Assembly: GCA_003990745.1 (NCBI GenBank)
Contig: RBNI01003148.1
Span: 1-16,540, forward strand
Origin: Jimgerdemannia flammicorona
Taxonomy: Eukaryota > Mucoromycota > Endogonomycetes > Endogonales > Endogonaceae
Reading direction: 5' to 3'
DNA: 16,540 nt
In this document: piece after piece, positions 8,544 through 16,486 of the stretch
Layout of the letters: each line of letters opens with the position of its first letter
Position numbering within the stretch: the stretch's first letter is position 1
Program-made: the position numbers and the translations under genes
The notes under the pieces: generated by a model
The model's database searches: none
Told to the model about the DNA's origin: nothing
The model's input: only the letters and a program-made list of their open reading frames with translations

Positions 8544-8550
8544 TTTTATA
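8544..8550 (-). promoter_or_regulatory. TATA box upstream of the U3 frame, E1 right LTR
   Basis: TATAAAA on the minus strand lies about 81-87 bp before the ATG at 8463, with TGAGTCA at 8581-8587 and a CTTGTA box (plus-strand reading, 8563-8568) just upstream. Confidence 0.45.
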
Positions 8551-8580
8551 TTCTTCAGGATGCTTGTACTGTGGTCACAA

Positions 8581-8587
8581 TGACTCA
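8581..8587. promoter_or_regulatory. TGA(C/G)TCA site (Gcn4/AP-1-type), E1 right LTR
   Basis: TGACTCA is conserved with 1428-1434 of the left LTR. CTTGTA and GACTCA are 13 bases apart here, against 17 in the E3 motif. Confidence 0.4.
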
Positions 8588-8706
8588 CAGTTGGTCATCA
8601 TTGCTTATCTCATATGCTGTATAATCTTCTTGTGCTCTGATCTGGTGGCTTGCAAGGAAAGGCTGTCTCCTGTGCTGATGTCATCATTCTGGGGGTCACC
8701 ATTATA

Positions 8707-9060
8707 CTAGATATAGATAACTATTGTGATAATTGATCTAAATTAGTAACATAAATTAGGAGAATAGATATTTGATTATAGTATCTAAATTTGATTTCTA
8801 AATATAGTATAGCCTTACAAATAGCAGTCATTTTACAAATTTTAAACTCTTCACAAATGTTGAGATTTCACAGATGTTAAAATTTTAATAATTGTCAAGA
8901 TTTAACAAATGTTAAGAATTAATACTTGTGAAAAGTGACTCATAGGAAATATAGTCATAACTTAGCTACCTTATAGTTAGCAAACTTGTATAAATATCTC
9001 CAGTATCTAGAGTAAATAAACCTCAGATTGAAATAGTTTAAAGCAAAGAAACTAGTAAGC
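8707..9060 (+). repeat. Decayed LTR-like block flanking E1
   Basis: AT-rich sequence with no reading frame. It has TATAAATA at 8989-8996 followed by AATAAA at 9015-9020, an arrangement seen in LTRs (U3 TATA then R signal). It also has short imperfect internal repeats around 8847-8925 built on ACAAATGTT and AGATTT. Orientation is inferred from the TATA/AATAAA order and the downstream gag fragment. The left boundary is set only by the E1 end. Confidence 0.4.
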
Positions 9061-9454
9061 CTGTAGGTAATATACTTCAAACTCACCCACTCCTATATTC
9101 TAAGGACTCTGTGGAGTCAAAGAAGATTAAGTTTTCAAGATATAGAAATCTGACATACTTATCCAGATCTATGTTTGCTATATTACTACTTGATATCTAT
9201 TAACTGGTAATTCAAGATAAATATCTCACTTTTAAGCTGAACAATAAACAACTGCTATCATCTGAACAACTATACAAATTAAACCAAGACATTCAGACAA
9301 GATGGATATGAGATCACTAGTATTCTACAGATATAACTCAGATAAATCAATTATTATATTCATTGATGACTTCAAGTAGTATACTGCTATAAGGACCCTG
9401 ATAGTAATACAGCAAGTAGCCCTCCTATTCTTCAGTCTCTGAGGACTAGTAAGA
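9061..9454 (+). other. Decayed internal retroelement sequence, not assigned
   Basis: Possible gag leader and amino-terminal gag remnants, with fragments such as KLNNKQLLSSEQLYKLNQDIQ near 9236-9300 and many stops. No alignment to a named domain is possible by eye. Confidence 0.35.
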
Positions 9455-9752
9455 GTAGTATTCACAGCTACAACCTATGCAGAAAATGATGACAATACTG
9501 TACTAGCAGTACAGAAGGCCTGGCTCTGAATTATCTATATAGATGAAATCAAGCAAGTTCTGAAGGATCAGCTTAATATAATATATTAAGAAATGAGTGA
9601 AGATTTAAACATATTCTACACCAGAATTCAATATCAGATAATCTTTGTAGATTATACTACCACTATCTGAGATCAAGTAGCTGAGATAACCTTTATGAAA
9701 GAAGTCTATCTAGAGATAGTACTGGCTATCTGCTTATTATCAGTAATATAAC
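9455..9752 (+). pseudogene. gag fragment related to E1 gag
   Basis: The plus-strand frame through 9512 reads AVQKAWL, IDEIKQVLKDQLNIIY, EMSEDLNIFYTRIQYQI and AEITFMKEVYLEIVLAI, interrupted by TGA and TAA codons. E1 gag has ALKDQLNTIC, LSEDPNSFYT, ICHQIVLAGY and DSTFLKGVHPEIALEIW in the same order. The similarity runs over about 60 residues, so this is a relic of a related gypsy element, cut off on the right by the E2 LTR-like sequence. Confidence 0.75.
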
Positions 9753-9759
9753 AATTTCA

Positions 9760-10110
9760 CAGTCATATTTAGTCTTAGTATATTTTTGCATCTTTTAGTT
9801 AGTCTTTTTTTGTTATTTCTTGAACATTCTACTATGTTCTGCCACCTTCTACTTGCTTAGAAACCTTCTCTCAGCACTCAGACATCACTAGAATATTCTT
9901 GTCTTTCCTTGGCACTAAGTATCTTATCTTAGCTAGTTATGGAACCTTTTAGAACATTGTAAAATAGTATTAGTCAGCTTTGCTGAGAACCTATTTTTTG
10001 GTATTTCTCTTTCTTTCCAAGATTCTTTCAGATCTTTCTTTCAGATTATATATAAATATCTTTGTTCTCTGCCTGAATAAAGCTCAGAATATTTTCTCTC
10101 AGAAATCTTT
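9760..10110 (+). repeat. E2 5' LTR-like sequence
   Basis: T-rich sequence between the gag relic and E2 gag, with TATATATAAATA at 10047-10058 and AATAAA at 10076-10081. This is the expected U3/R layout. Neither boundary is sharp: no clear TG start, CA end or primer-binding site could be fixed by eye. Confidence 0.45.
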
Positions 10111-10200
10111 TGAGAATACTTGAACCTTTAAGTATCTCTTTGAGCTACTTTAGGCCAACTAGAACTTCTAGATTTAGCTACTTCCTCTTAAAGAAACTAG

Positions 10201-11470
10201 AACTATTACAGATCCTAACCAGAAGCCAGTATAGTATAGAATCTCTGGCCAGTACCAACAGACTTATTATAGGACCAACCAGACTAACCAGATTATACAG
10301 GCAGCTCTGCCAGAGTTTTTGATAAGCTAGAATATCAACTTAAAGACCTTATCAAATAAGTCTGATTTCCTACAAGAGACCCATCAATTTTGCCTATTAA
10401 TCTCCTACCACTAGCTACTATAGAGCAGAAAGATCAAGGAATAGTTCCATCAAGGATACCCAGATCTATTCCACCTTATCTAAGATCTCCTATACTATTC
10501 TCAGGATATCCAAGTATCCCAAACTCCAGCAACAACTCTGAAAGTGAATCAGAATCAGATTCAGTACTAGAATCAGAACTAAAACTAGAACCAGAAGATA
10601 GTGATGATGAAATAGCCATCCTATTGCCAACCTTTACAAGATACTTCAAAGAAGATCTAAGAGAATTCTTTGATAGAATAGAAGGAATTACAGCTCTGAA
10701 AAATCTTACTCTAGAAAGAAAAATCACTATCTATAAGGCCCAACTTAGAGAACCAGCTAAAGGAATTTTTACCTGAGCAAGCAATGATCCAAACTCAGAC
10801 CTTGGAGCAGCCATCATTGCAGCAACAACTTGGCTAGCAGAGTATCAAGCTATAATCCACTGGCTCATCAAGAAGTATGTAGAAAATGAGACCCACCACA
10901 AGGCTTAAGAATCTATCATAGAGATGAAGATAAATCTTAAAGAATCACTCAGAGCATTCTTTATAAAAATTCAGAAGAGAATGCATGCAACCAGATTTAA
11001 TACTACCAACTAAGACATCATAGATCCAATGACTTTTATAAATGGAATTCTACCAAATATTACCCAGTATATCTATACTCTAGATATCAGAAGACCTGAA
11101 GAGTAAGTAGATACAGTCTAAGGATTTTTTAATATCAGATAAGGAACTACCTGGAGTGACCATAATAAGAAGGATGACAAAGAAGATATCCTGGTCAAAG
11201 CCCTACAAAGACTCCTCCAAGGACAGAAAAGATCTAAAGAAAGTAGGCCAACTAAAGAAGAGAAGAAAGATAGAAGTAAAATTCAAGACCTCAGTTCTAG
11301 GTTGGACTAATTGATTGGATAGATTGAAAAACTTACTATATATGAAAATCAGAGTTATCAACAAGACAATAGAGGATATTTACTACAGAGAAACTAAGGT
11401 TATCTATCCAGAGATAACAGGAACTACTAATAAGAAGAAAGAAGATATTCTATTCAAGACAGCCCAAGTC
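10201..11470 (+). pseudogene. E2 gag, decayed
   Basis: This is a structural polyprotein. The frame of 10390-10776 can be followed upstream to about 10201 and downstream past stops at 10777, 10906 and others. Readable blocks include DKLEYQLKDLIK, FTRYFKEDLREFFDRIEG, LERKITIYKAQLREPAKGIF, LAEYQAIIHWLIKKYVENE, LKESLRAFFIKIQKR and DPMTFINGILPNITQYI, typical of retrotransposon gag. A Ser/Glu/Asp-rich stretch occupies about 10528-10610. Most stops are TAA or TAG where Gln fits. The start codon is not determinable. Confidence 0.75.
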
Positions 11471-11473
11471 CAA

Positions 11474-11515
11474 TACTTTCACTACAGATAATTCAGACAC
11501 TATACTATAGAATAT
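11474..11515 (+). pseudogene. E2 zinc-knuckle remnant with all three Cys replaced by Tyr
   Basis: The frame reads YFHYR-stop-FRHYTIEY. Spacing is exactly that of CX2CX4HX4C, with the His kept and Tyr (TAC, TAC, TAT) at each Cys position. TGC/TGT to TAC/TAT is a single G-to-A change in each case. It lies at the expected place between the gag core and the LYPAK block that precedes protease. Confidence 0.65.
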
Positions 11516-12139
11516 GATAACAAAGAAATAACTGAAGGGACTTAGAACCACTAAACTGAAGGAATGACACTCAGTACAAGAAGACTGAGCCCCACTCTAT
11601 TGAAGATTTTGAAGAAAAAAGCAACAGTAAAGACTATAGTAACCTAGACTTGTACCCAGCCAAAGTCATCACCTGAAAGATAGTTTATCTAGTAGAGAAG
11701 AGGAAGAGACCTGTAGGAAAGCCATTCAGAATACCAGCAGAAGAATCCAAGAAGAAGATGAAGAACATGAAGAGGAGTAAGTAGAAATACCTCCCTGGTC
11801 TTCCTTACCTTTTATCTCCAAAACAAATGAGCTACCTCCAGAGGATGAAGAAATGAAGCAAGAAGAACAAGAACCTGCTATCTCAAAGCCTAAGAAGAAG
11901 TACACCCCAAAGATCATGTCCAGAAATATCTATAATGAAGCCTGGTAAAAGATTCAAAAAGTCAAGATGGAAGTTCCTCTCTTGTAGTTTCTGTAATTGA
12001 TACCAGCTAGAGTCCAAAACAAATTGCTGAGGACCACCAAGTCTAGCACTGGCTGAGTCCTAATTCTACAGTAAGAACCAGCTCTCACCCCTATCTAAGC
12101 TGTAGAGAGATATGTCAGCACCTACCTATATGAAGATAT

Positions 12140-12480
12140 TAGAGGACAAAAGGTGAAAATCCTCATAGATACAGGAGTAGCTATCTATATCATTGCCAAA
12201 TGATTCCTGGATACCCTCCAATGGCCCATTGATGGACCATCTAACCTCAGCACCATAGTAGCAGATAGAGCCTGAACTCAACCTCTTAGAGAAGTATAAA
12301 ACATCACCATCTCAGACACATTCAGTTCTCTATCCTGAAAGCTGTTGTTACTGAAGCTATCACCTATGACATAATTCTTGGCACTAACTGGGTAAAGGAA
12401 ATGAATGTAGTTGTTGATATCAGTCAACAAGTACTCAAGTTTGACTACTGAGGCAAGAAGTACAGAGTTAAGGTGACTAG
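12140..12480 (+). pseudogene. E2 aspartic protease, frameshifted
   Basis: KVKILIDTGVAIYIIAK contains the DTG catalytic triad at 12168-12176, followed by a TGA. The second half, AITYDIILGTNWVKEMNVVVDI (YDIILG from 12364), is in another frame, so an indel lies between, near 12330. Together they match retropepsins of gypsy elements. In contrast with E1, the catalytic triad itself survives. Confidence 0.8.
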
Positions 12481-13798
12481 TTATGAGTAATTGAAGAAGA
12501 AGAAGAAGATCACTATTCAGGAAGAATATACCAGCAGTGAAGAGTCTACTACAGAAGAGGAAGAAGAATCTGAAGATAAAAATGATCCCAGACTCAATCC
12601 CCAAATCAACCTAGTGGATAACAGACCAGAAGACAATATATGGGCCAGAAATACTATCCCCATTATCATTGGAACTATTGCAGAAGAATCAAAGGATGCC
12701 CTATCTGCCTACTCCTCCAAAATTATTGGGACAAGGAATTCGCCTGGTACAACCTGCTCTGAGTGCAGAAGAAAGAAGAAGAAATGCAGATATGTTCTAG
12801 AGATACCTGCAGCCAAAGCTGCAGAAGTATAAGTAATTTGGGGCCAAGAATTATCTGAAAAAGAAGAAACCCCTAAACAGGAGATTCCTGAACAAAAAGT
12901 ACCTGAAGAGGAAGAAGTTCTTGAACTCATTCTCTGAGATGACCCTCACTAGATACCACCTAAAAATAATGACCCTTGAAATATAGAAGAAGGACCCAGT
13001 ACAATCTCCATTATTCTTAAGTAAAAAATATATCTAGAAAGAGCTTTTCAGCTAGAAAGATGTCTATATAAAATAGTCTTCTACTCTCTCCAAGACTACT
13101 GCTATCAGTACCATCTACTGGACCAATAAGAAAGACAGATATCTCAAAGATTAGAACTCCCAACTATAGTTGCATAGTCAACCACCTTCTAAGAAGCTAC
13201 CACCAAGTTGCAAAGTCAATTTAGAGGACAAGGTCTCTTTACCTGAATAGAAGTATATCTCTTGGCCACCCTTTCCCCAACTTATGACCAAGATGGATAC
13301 TAATTCTCAAGACAACAAGAGATTAATAACCAGGAATAGCATTTCTGAGCAATAGAATATTACAACTATGGAAGACACTCAGACTGCTAAGACTGCAGAT
13401 ACCAGAAGATTCACCTTAGCCAGAATGTCACAATTCACACCTTGAAGAGAGGAGATAATAGAGATCAGATTCAAAAAAGCCAGGCCAAGGAACCAGGAAG
13501 AAGGACTCTCAAGATCTATGATCTAAGAGAAGATATCCTAGCCCTTATCAGATATACAACCTGCCAAGAATGGGTAGAAGATGCTACCAACTTTATGGAA
13601 GCCCTAGACCCTACAGAGAAGAGAGAAATCAATTATCTCCATGATCCCTCTATTAGAGCCAGATGGCCGCACCTCAACCTCAGAGCCTAGAGGCTCTCTG
13701 CTAGTAGAGCTTTAGCCTAATAACAGCCTGAACTTAGTAAGGATGTTGCCCAGTATGCCCTGCTATATCTCAAGGCCAAACCCCTGACCAAAGCTCAC
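12481..13798 (+). pseudogene. E2 linker between protease and dUTPase
   Basis: About 1.3 kb of decayed polyprotein, three times as long as the E1 linker. It includes an acidic Ser/Glu stretch, a basic run beginning CSECRRKKKKC (12755-12787), and YYNYGRHSDC then a stop then DC near 13357-13395, which resembles YYFEHLNNCWSC in E1. The frame of 13442-13690 runs into dUTPase. No other domain was recognised. Confidence 0.5.
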
Positions 13799-14160
13799 TA
13801 AGAAGATATAGGGTATGACCTTTACAGTCTGGAGGATGAACCTATCAAGTCTGGAAAAACACTGATGTTCAGAACTAGACTAGCTATACAGCCACCCCAA
13901 GGAACTTACATCCAACTGACCTCAAGGTCTGGACTTACCAGATAAGGAATAACTATAGAAGGAGGAACTATAGACTCAGGATATACAGGTGAAATCAAGA
14001 TCATCTTATACAACAGTAGCACAGAATAGTACCAAATCATTAGAGGATAGAAGATTGCCCAAGCAGTCTTTATGAAAGTCAAGACTCTGTAATTATAAGA
14101 AGTCTCCAAACTAACTGAAGGAACAAGACAAGTTGAAGAATTTGGAAGCTCAGATAAGAA
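13799..14160 (+). pseudogene. E2 dUTPase domain, decayed but with all five motifs
   Basis: This domain hydrolyses dUTP. In one continuous register the frame shows motif 1 GYDLYS (13811-13828), motif 2 SRSGL (13922-13936), motif 3 GGTIDSGYTGE with Asp and Tyr kept (13961-13993), motif 4 G-stop-KIAQAVF (from 14045) and motif 5 GTRQVEEFGSSD (14120-14155). Motif 5 lacks the usual Arg-Gly pair and part of the Gly-rich run. Stops at 13940-13942 (TAA), 14027-14029 (TAG) and 14048-14050 (TAG) are consistent with Gln or Trp loss. The position between protease and RT is the same as in E1. Confidence 0.88.
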
Positions 14161-14584
14161 GGAAGTATATCTCCTTCAGGTCAATTACCTCAAGAGGAAT
14201 GTCCCTTAGTAGGTATATTACCAACTAGTCAAACTGTACAAAAATCTCATCCTAGAGCCTAGAGAGCAAACCATCTTTGAAATCTTTGCACCACCTGATC
14301 CCAGAAACCTCTTCTTCAAACTCAATGAAGATATCCCAAATCTGGATACAGAAGAATATACATTCTCTGACAAGATGAATCCAGTATACTTCTGAGCAAT
14401 CAACCAAAGTTGAGAAAGCATCATTTTGCCAAAATAAACTATCAAAGGACATCTAGTATCTTTTCTCAACTGAACTCATAGAGAAGTTTATGAACTAAAC
14501 TTATCAGAAAATGGCCAAAGATCTCAGAAGAAAGGAAAGGCCCCTCTGTAACCCAGGAGATAGTGAAGCCTTCTACTAATATTA
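14161..14584 (+). pseudogene. E2 spacer between dUTPase and RT
   Basis: Decayed polyprotein of about 140 codons, with readable stretches such as LVKLYKNLILEPREQTIFEIF and RNLFFKLNEDIPNLDTEEY. I recognise no domain. The E1 equivalent is much shorter. Confidence 0.45.
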
Positions 14585-14931
14585 TAGGAGAATTGATACC
14601 CCAGCAATGACAACAACTAGTAGAACTCCTCAATAAATATCAAAATATCTTCACTACCAATTATGATAACCTGCTATACAACCCATTATACCACTATAGC
14701 ATAAATACAGAAAATGTAATATCTATCTAGCAGAAGCCCTATAGAATACCCCATCACTTAAAGATATTTAAAAAAGAATACATTTAAGAACTCTTAAACA
14801 ATAGAGTTATCTGACCCTCAACCAGCCCTTGGGCCAGCCCTATACTTATTGTACTAAAGAAAAGAGGATAGAGACTCTATATAGACTACAGGAAACTCAA
14901 TTCAGTTACTAAAAAGGATGCCTATCCTTTG
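14585..14931 (+). pseudogene. E2 reverse transcriptase, amino-terminal part only
   Basis: The frame reads LVELLNKYQNIF, QKPYRIPHHLKIFKKEYI, LLNNRVI-stop-PSTSPWASPILIVLKK and LYIDYRKLNSVTKKDAYPL, the conserved start of gypsy RT. The stop in RVI-stop-PS sits where Arg is usual (CGA to TGA). The frame ends abruptly after YPL at 14931; catalytic YVDD, RNase H and integrase are absent. The break is the insertion point of E3. Confidence 0.9.
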
Positions 14932-15010
14932 TGTAAGCGCACAACCTCCAAGCCACAGAAATCACATGCAATCTCTGAACAAATCTGGAAATCACTTGCA
15001 AAATCACGAA

Positions 15011-15072
15011 GCTGAGTCAAACAGAAGTCACAGTGCACAAAGCTGAGTCAATACCAAGTCACGGAATACAAG
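15011..15072 (-). promoter_or_regulatory. Two copies of a spaced upstream motif containing TGAGTCA
   Basis: On the minus strand 15042-15072 reads CTTGTA, three bases, CGTGACT, seven bases, GACTCAGC. A weaker copy at 15011-15031 keeps GTGACT, seven bases, GACTCAGC. Both contain TGAGTCA on the plus strand (15013-15019, 15044-15050). They are 31 bp apart and lie 40-100 bp upstream of the TATA box at 15114. Confidence 0.55.
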
Positions 15073-15113
15073 ATTCACACAAAACGGGATCTTACCAATC
15101 CAGAACAAATACA

Positions 15114-15119
15114 TATATA
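15114..15119 (+). promoter_or_regulatory. TATA box of the E3 frame
   Basis: TATATA followed by CCCAGCCCC lies 73 bp upstream of the ATG at 15187, preceding an A/C-rich leader typical of fungal 5' leaders. Confidence 0.5.
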
Positions 15120-15186
15120 CCCAGCCCCAAGACGCGTCGAAACAGAACCAAAACAAATAACATCCACAACTTCCAAACACACAAAC

Positions 15187-16284
15187 ATGACCACCGAGAT
15201 CTACAACCGCATCCGCGCTGACATTTGGAATACTATTGTCAACCGAGCTACACCCCCTCTGCCCCTCATGAATATCTATAGCCAAGCACCTCTCTACTTT
15301 GTGGAAGCCTGATGGAATGCCCTGAACATGCTTAACGAGGTCCACCGGATTGGACAAATCTCAAGCTACTACCAGATCAGCCGCCTCCTGGAAGATATGG
15401 TTGAACACCACCATGATACAAATATTACCCAGATGTCTCAACACCAGAAACTCATCGCCCACAAACACCGAGAGCTCTTCTACGAGTACAGCACCTTTAT
15501 TCCCCGCCTCCGAGCTACTACCAGCAAAATGGTTGCTACCCTGTCCTATGGCCAAATCGACGACATGATACAAGAACTCAACCACAAGTATCTTGAGTAT
15601 GTTGAAACCACAGACAGAACCTTCCCACACCCTGACGATCACATCCTGCAAATGCCCCAAGTTGGATATGCCATGAAGGACGTCTATGATATAATTAACT
15701 TCGACAGAGACGAAGCAGAAGACAATGATCCTTCCGACGCCGACATGACCTCAAGCCAAGAATCTCTTCCAACTCTGATCACACCGCCAACTCTGCCGAT
15801 GAACTTACAACAGTTCATAACCACATACGAGACTTATTGGGACAATGACCACTGGTACGAATACCAACCTGCGTTCACCCCCAACTACTTCAACTATAAT
15901 GAAGAGACTGGAGAATACAATCTGTACCTTCAGACAACCCTCGAGATTGAACCAACCACTCCACCACCCGAGTACGAGCGACATGAACCACAACCGCCAG
16001 CATACTACAACCCTGTGACTCATAGCACTGTAACCTACAGAAGATATGCAGACAGCGAATCCGATGAAAACGAAGACGATGCACCACTTCTTCGCCCCCC
16101 AACACCTTATCTAGCATACGAGACAGATGATGCTATCCTGTGGGACGGAGATGAAGTTCCAATGTATTATTACCTCAGCCAACAAGGAGAAGTAATCCGC
16201 GAACCACTCTTCTTAGATGACTACTTCATCAGAGATGATGTCATCGATGGTGATGTCATCGAAGACTACTCAGACAGCGCCTAA
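15187..16284 (+). CDS. Uncharacterised 365-codon protein in the U3 part of E3, one in-frame TGA
   Basis: I do not recognise a known family. The frame begins at ATG 15187 (MTTEIYNRIRADIWN) in an A-rich context. It has one TGA at codon 42 (15310-15312) and then stays open for 318 codons from ATG 15328 to TAA 16282-16284. The amino-terminal half is probably mostly helical, with many Leu/Ile and His residues; the remainder is acidic and Tyr/Pro-rich. PPEY (residues 260-263) and PPAY (270-273) match the PPxY motif bound by WW domains of NEDD4/Rsp5-type ubiquitin ligases. An acidic stretch (about 289-299) and a tail with DDVIDGDVIED follow. No signal peptide, membrane segment or zinc motif is seen. 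Base composition is far less decayed than in the surrounding elements. The TGA may be CGA or TGG mutated, or readthrough. A retroelement accessory or gag-like protein is the leading idea; a host gene is the alternative. Confidence 0.7.
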
Positions 16285-16335
16285 AACCTATAAATAGATT
16301 AGCAGTCATAGTATAGTTAGATTAGCCTTGTACGA

Positions 16336-16420
16336 CGTGACTGTGAACTGACTCAGCAGTCAGACGATCTCTTGACATGTCAGATCACACTTGTACTACG
16401 TGACTGCATTCCGACTCAGC
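16336..16420 (+). promoter_or_regulatory. Two copies of the spaced motif upstream of the second TATA box
   Basis: The copies lie at 16336-16357 and 16399-16420, each CGTGACT, seven bases, GACTCAGC. Each is preceded three bases earlier by CTTGTA (16327 and 16390 onward). The first contains a perfect TGACTCA (16349-16355). They are the same motif as at 15011-15072 but in the opposite orientation, 63 bp apart and about 55-120 bp upstream of TATA. Confidence 0.6.
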
Positions 16421-16474
16421 AAAGCACTTAGTGCTACACCCATATTTAGCATAGTCCAGATAGCCCCTCACTAG

Positions 16475-16486
16475 TATAAATACCCC
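16475..16486 (+). promoter_or_regulatory. TATA box TATAAATACCCC downstream of the E3 frame
   Basis: The 12 bases are identical to the E1 LTR box (246-257, 7391-7402), followed by a C-rich run. If E3 is an LTR this would be the genomic-RNA promoter, with transcription starting about 30 bp on. If not, it is the promoter of a gene beyond the window. Confidence 0.6.

Larger units (their letters stand above)
24..8706 (-). mobile_element. E1: Ty3/gypsy LTR retrotransposon with long LTRs and a dUTPase domain, decayed
   Basis: This is an 8.7 kb element read on the minus strand. Two long direct repeats (24-1552 and 7165-8706) flank an internal region whose decayed reading frames run in the order gag with CCHC knuckle, protease, dUTPase, RT, RNase H, integrase. 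Integrase after RNase H is the Ty3/gypsy order. The internal side of the right LTR carries a primer-binding-site candidate (7144-7161), and the internal side of the left LTR carries a polypurine tract (1553-1562). The LTR ends are short imperfect inverted repeats (element sense TGTAATG...CATGACA). I see no target-site duplication: the five bases outside 8706 (ctaga) do not match those outside 24 (caagt), because a second primer-binding-site copy lies there instead of flanking DNA. Several in-frame stops and at least two frameshifts make autonomous activity unlikely. Confidence 0.93.
7165..8706 (-). repeat. E1 right LTR (5' LTR in element sense)
   Basis: This is a direct repeat of 24-1552, 1542 bp long. 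The outer end reads CATTATA where the left LTR has CATTACA, a C-to-T change in the terminal dinucleotide. In element sense it contains a TGAGTCA site (8581-8587), TATA box (8544-8550), decayed U3 frame (8463 down to 7642), 35-bp repeats (7508-7635), TATA box (7391-7402) and AATAAA (7370-7375). Confidence 0.92.
9760..14931 (+). mobile_element. E2: old, heavily decayed Ty3/gypsy element with dUTPase, truncated in RT
   Basis: On the plus strand the order is an LTR-like end, gag, a destroyed zinc knuckle, protease with DTG, a long linker, dUTPase and RT up to KKDAYPL. The sequence then changes abruptly at 14932. No RNase H or integrase is present in the window. Dozens of in-frame stops sit at likely Gln, Trp and Arg codons, and several 1-base indels shift the frame. 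CpG is almost absent. The element is related to E1 in domain order and in local matches (LYPAK and VGKPFRIP versus FYPAT and VGRPKKTP), but diverged enough to be a separate family. Confidence 0.85.

Noticed and set aside
10110..10322. 70-aa plus-strand frame before E2 gag
   Set aside because: No similarity to gag. Another frame across the same stretch continues into gag when stops are allowed for.
12278..12604. Minus-strand open frame of 108 aa in E2
   Set aside because: It is antisense to protease and the acidic linker. Hydrophobicity comes from the complement of Glu/Lys-rich codons.
12755..12832. A host Zn2Cys6 transcription factor gene
   Set aside because: Only half the motif is present, and it is embedded in a decayed polyprotein between protease and dUTPase.
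8707..14931. An alternative genetic code (TAA/TAG read as Gln, TGA as Arg or Trp)
   Set aside because: Stops occur at Gln, Trp and Arg positions alike. The two E1 LTRs show sense codon versus stop at the same site, and the E3 frame is free of TAA/TAG. Mutational decay explains all of it.
15361..16117. Minus-strand frames opposite the E3 protein
   Set aside because: They are short, overlapping and without promoter or domain. The plus-strand frame is longer, has TATA and a leader.
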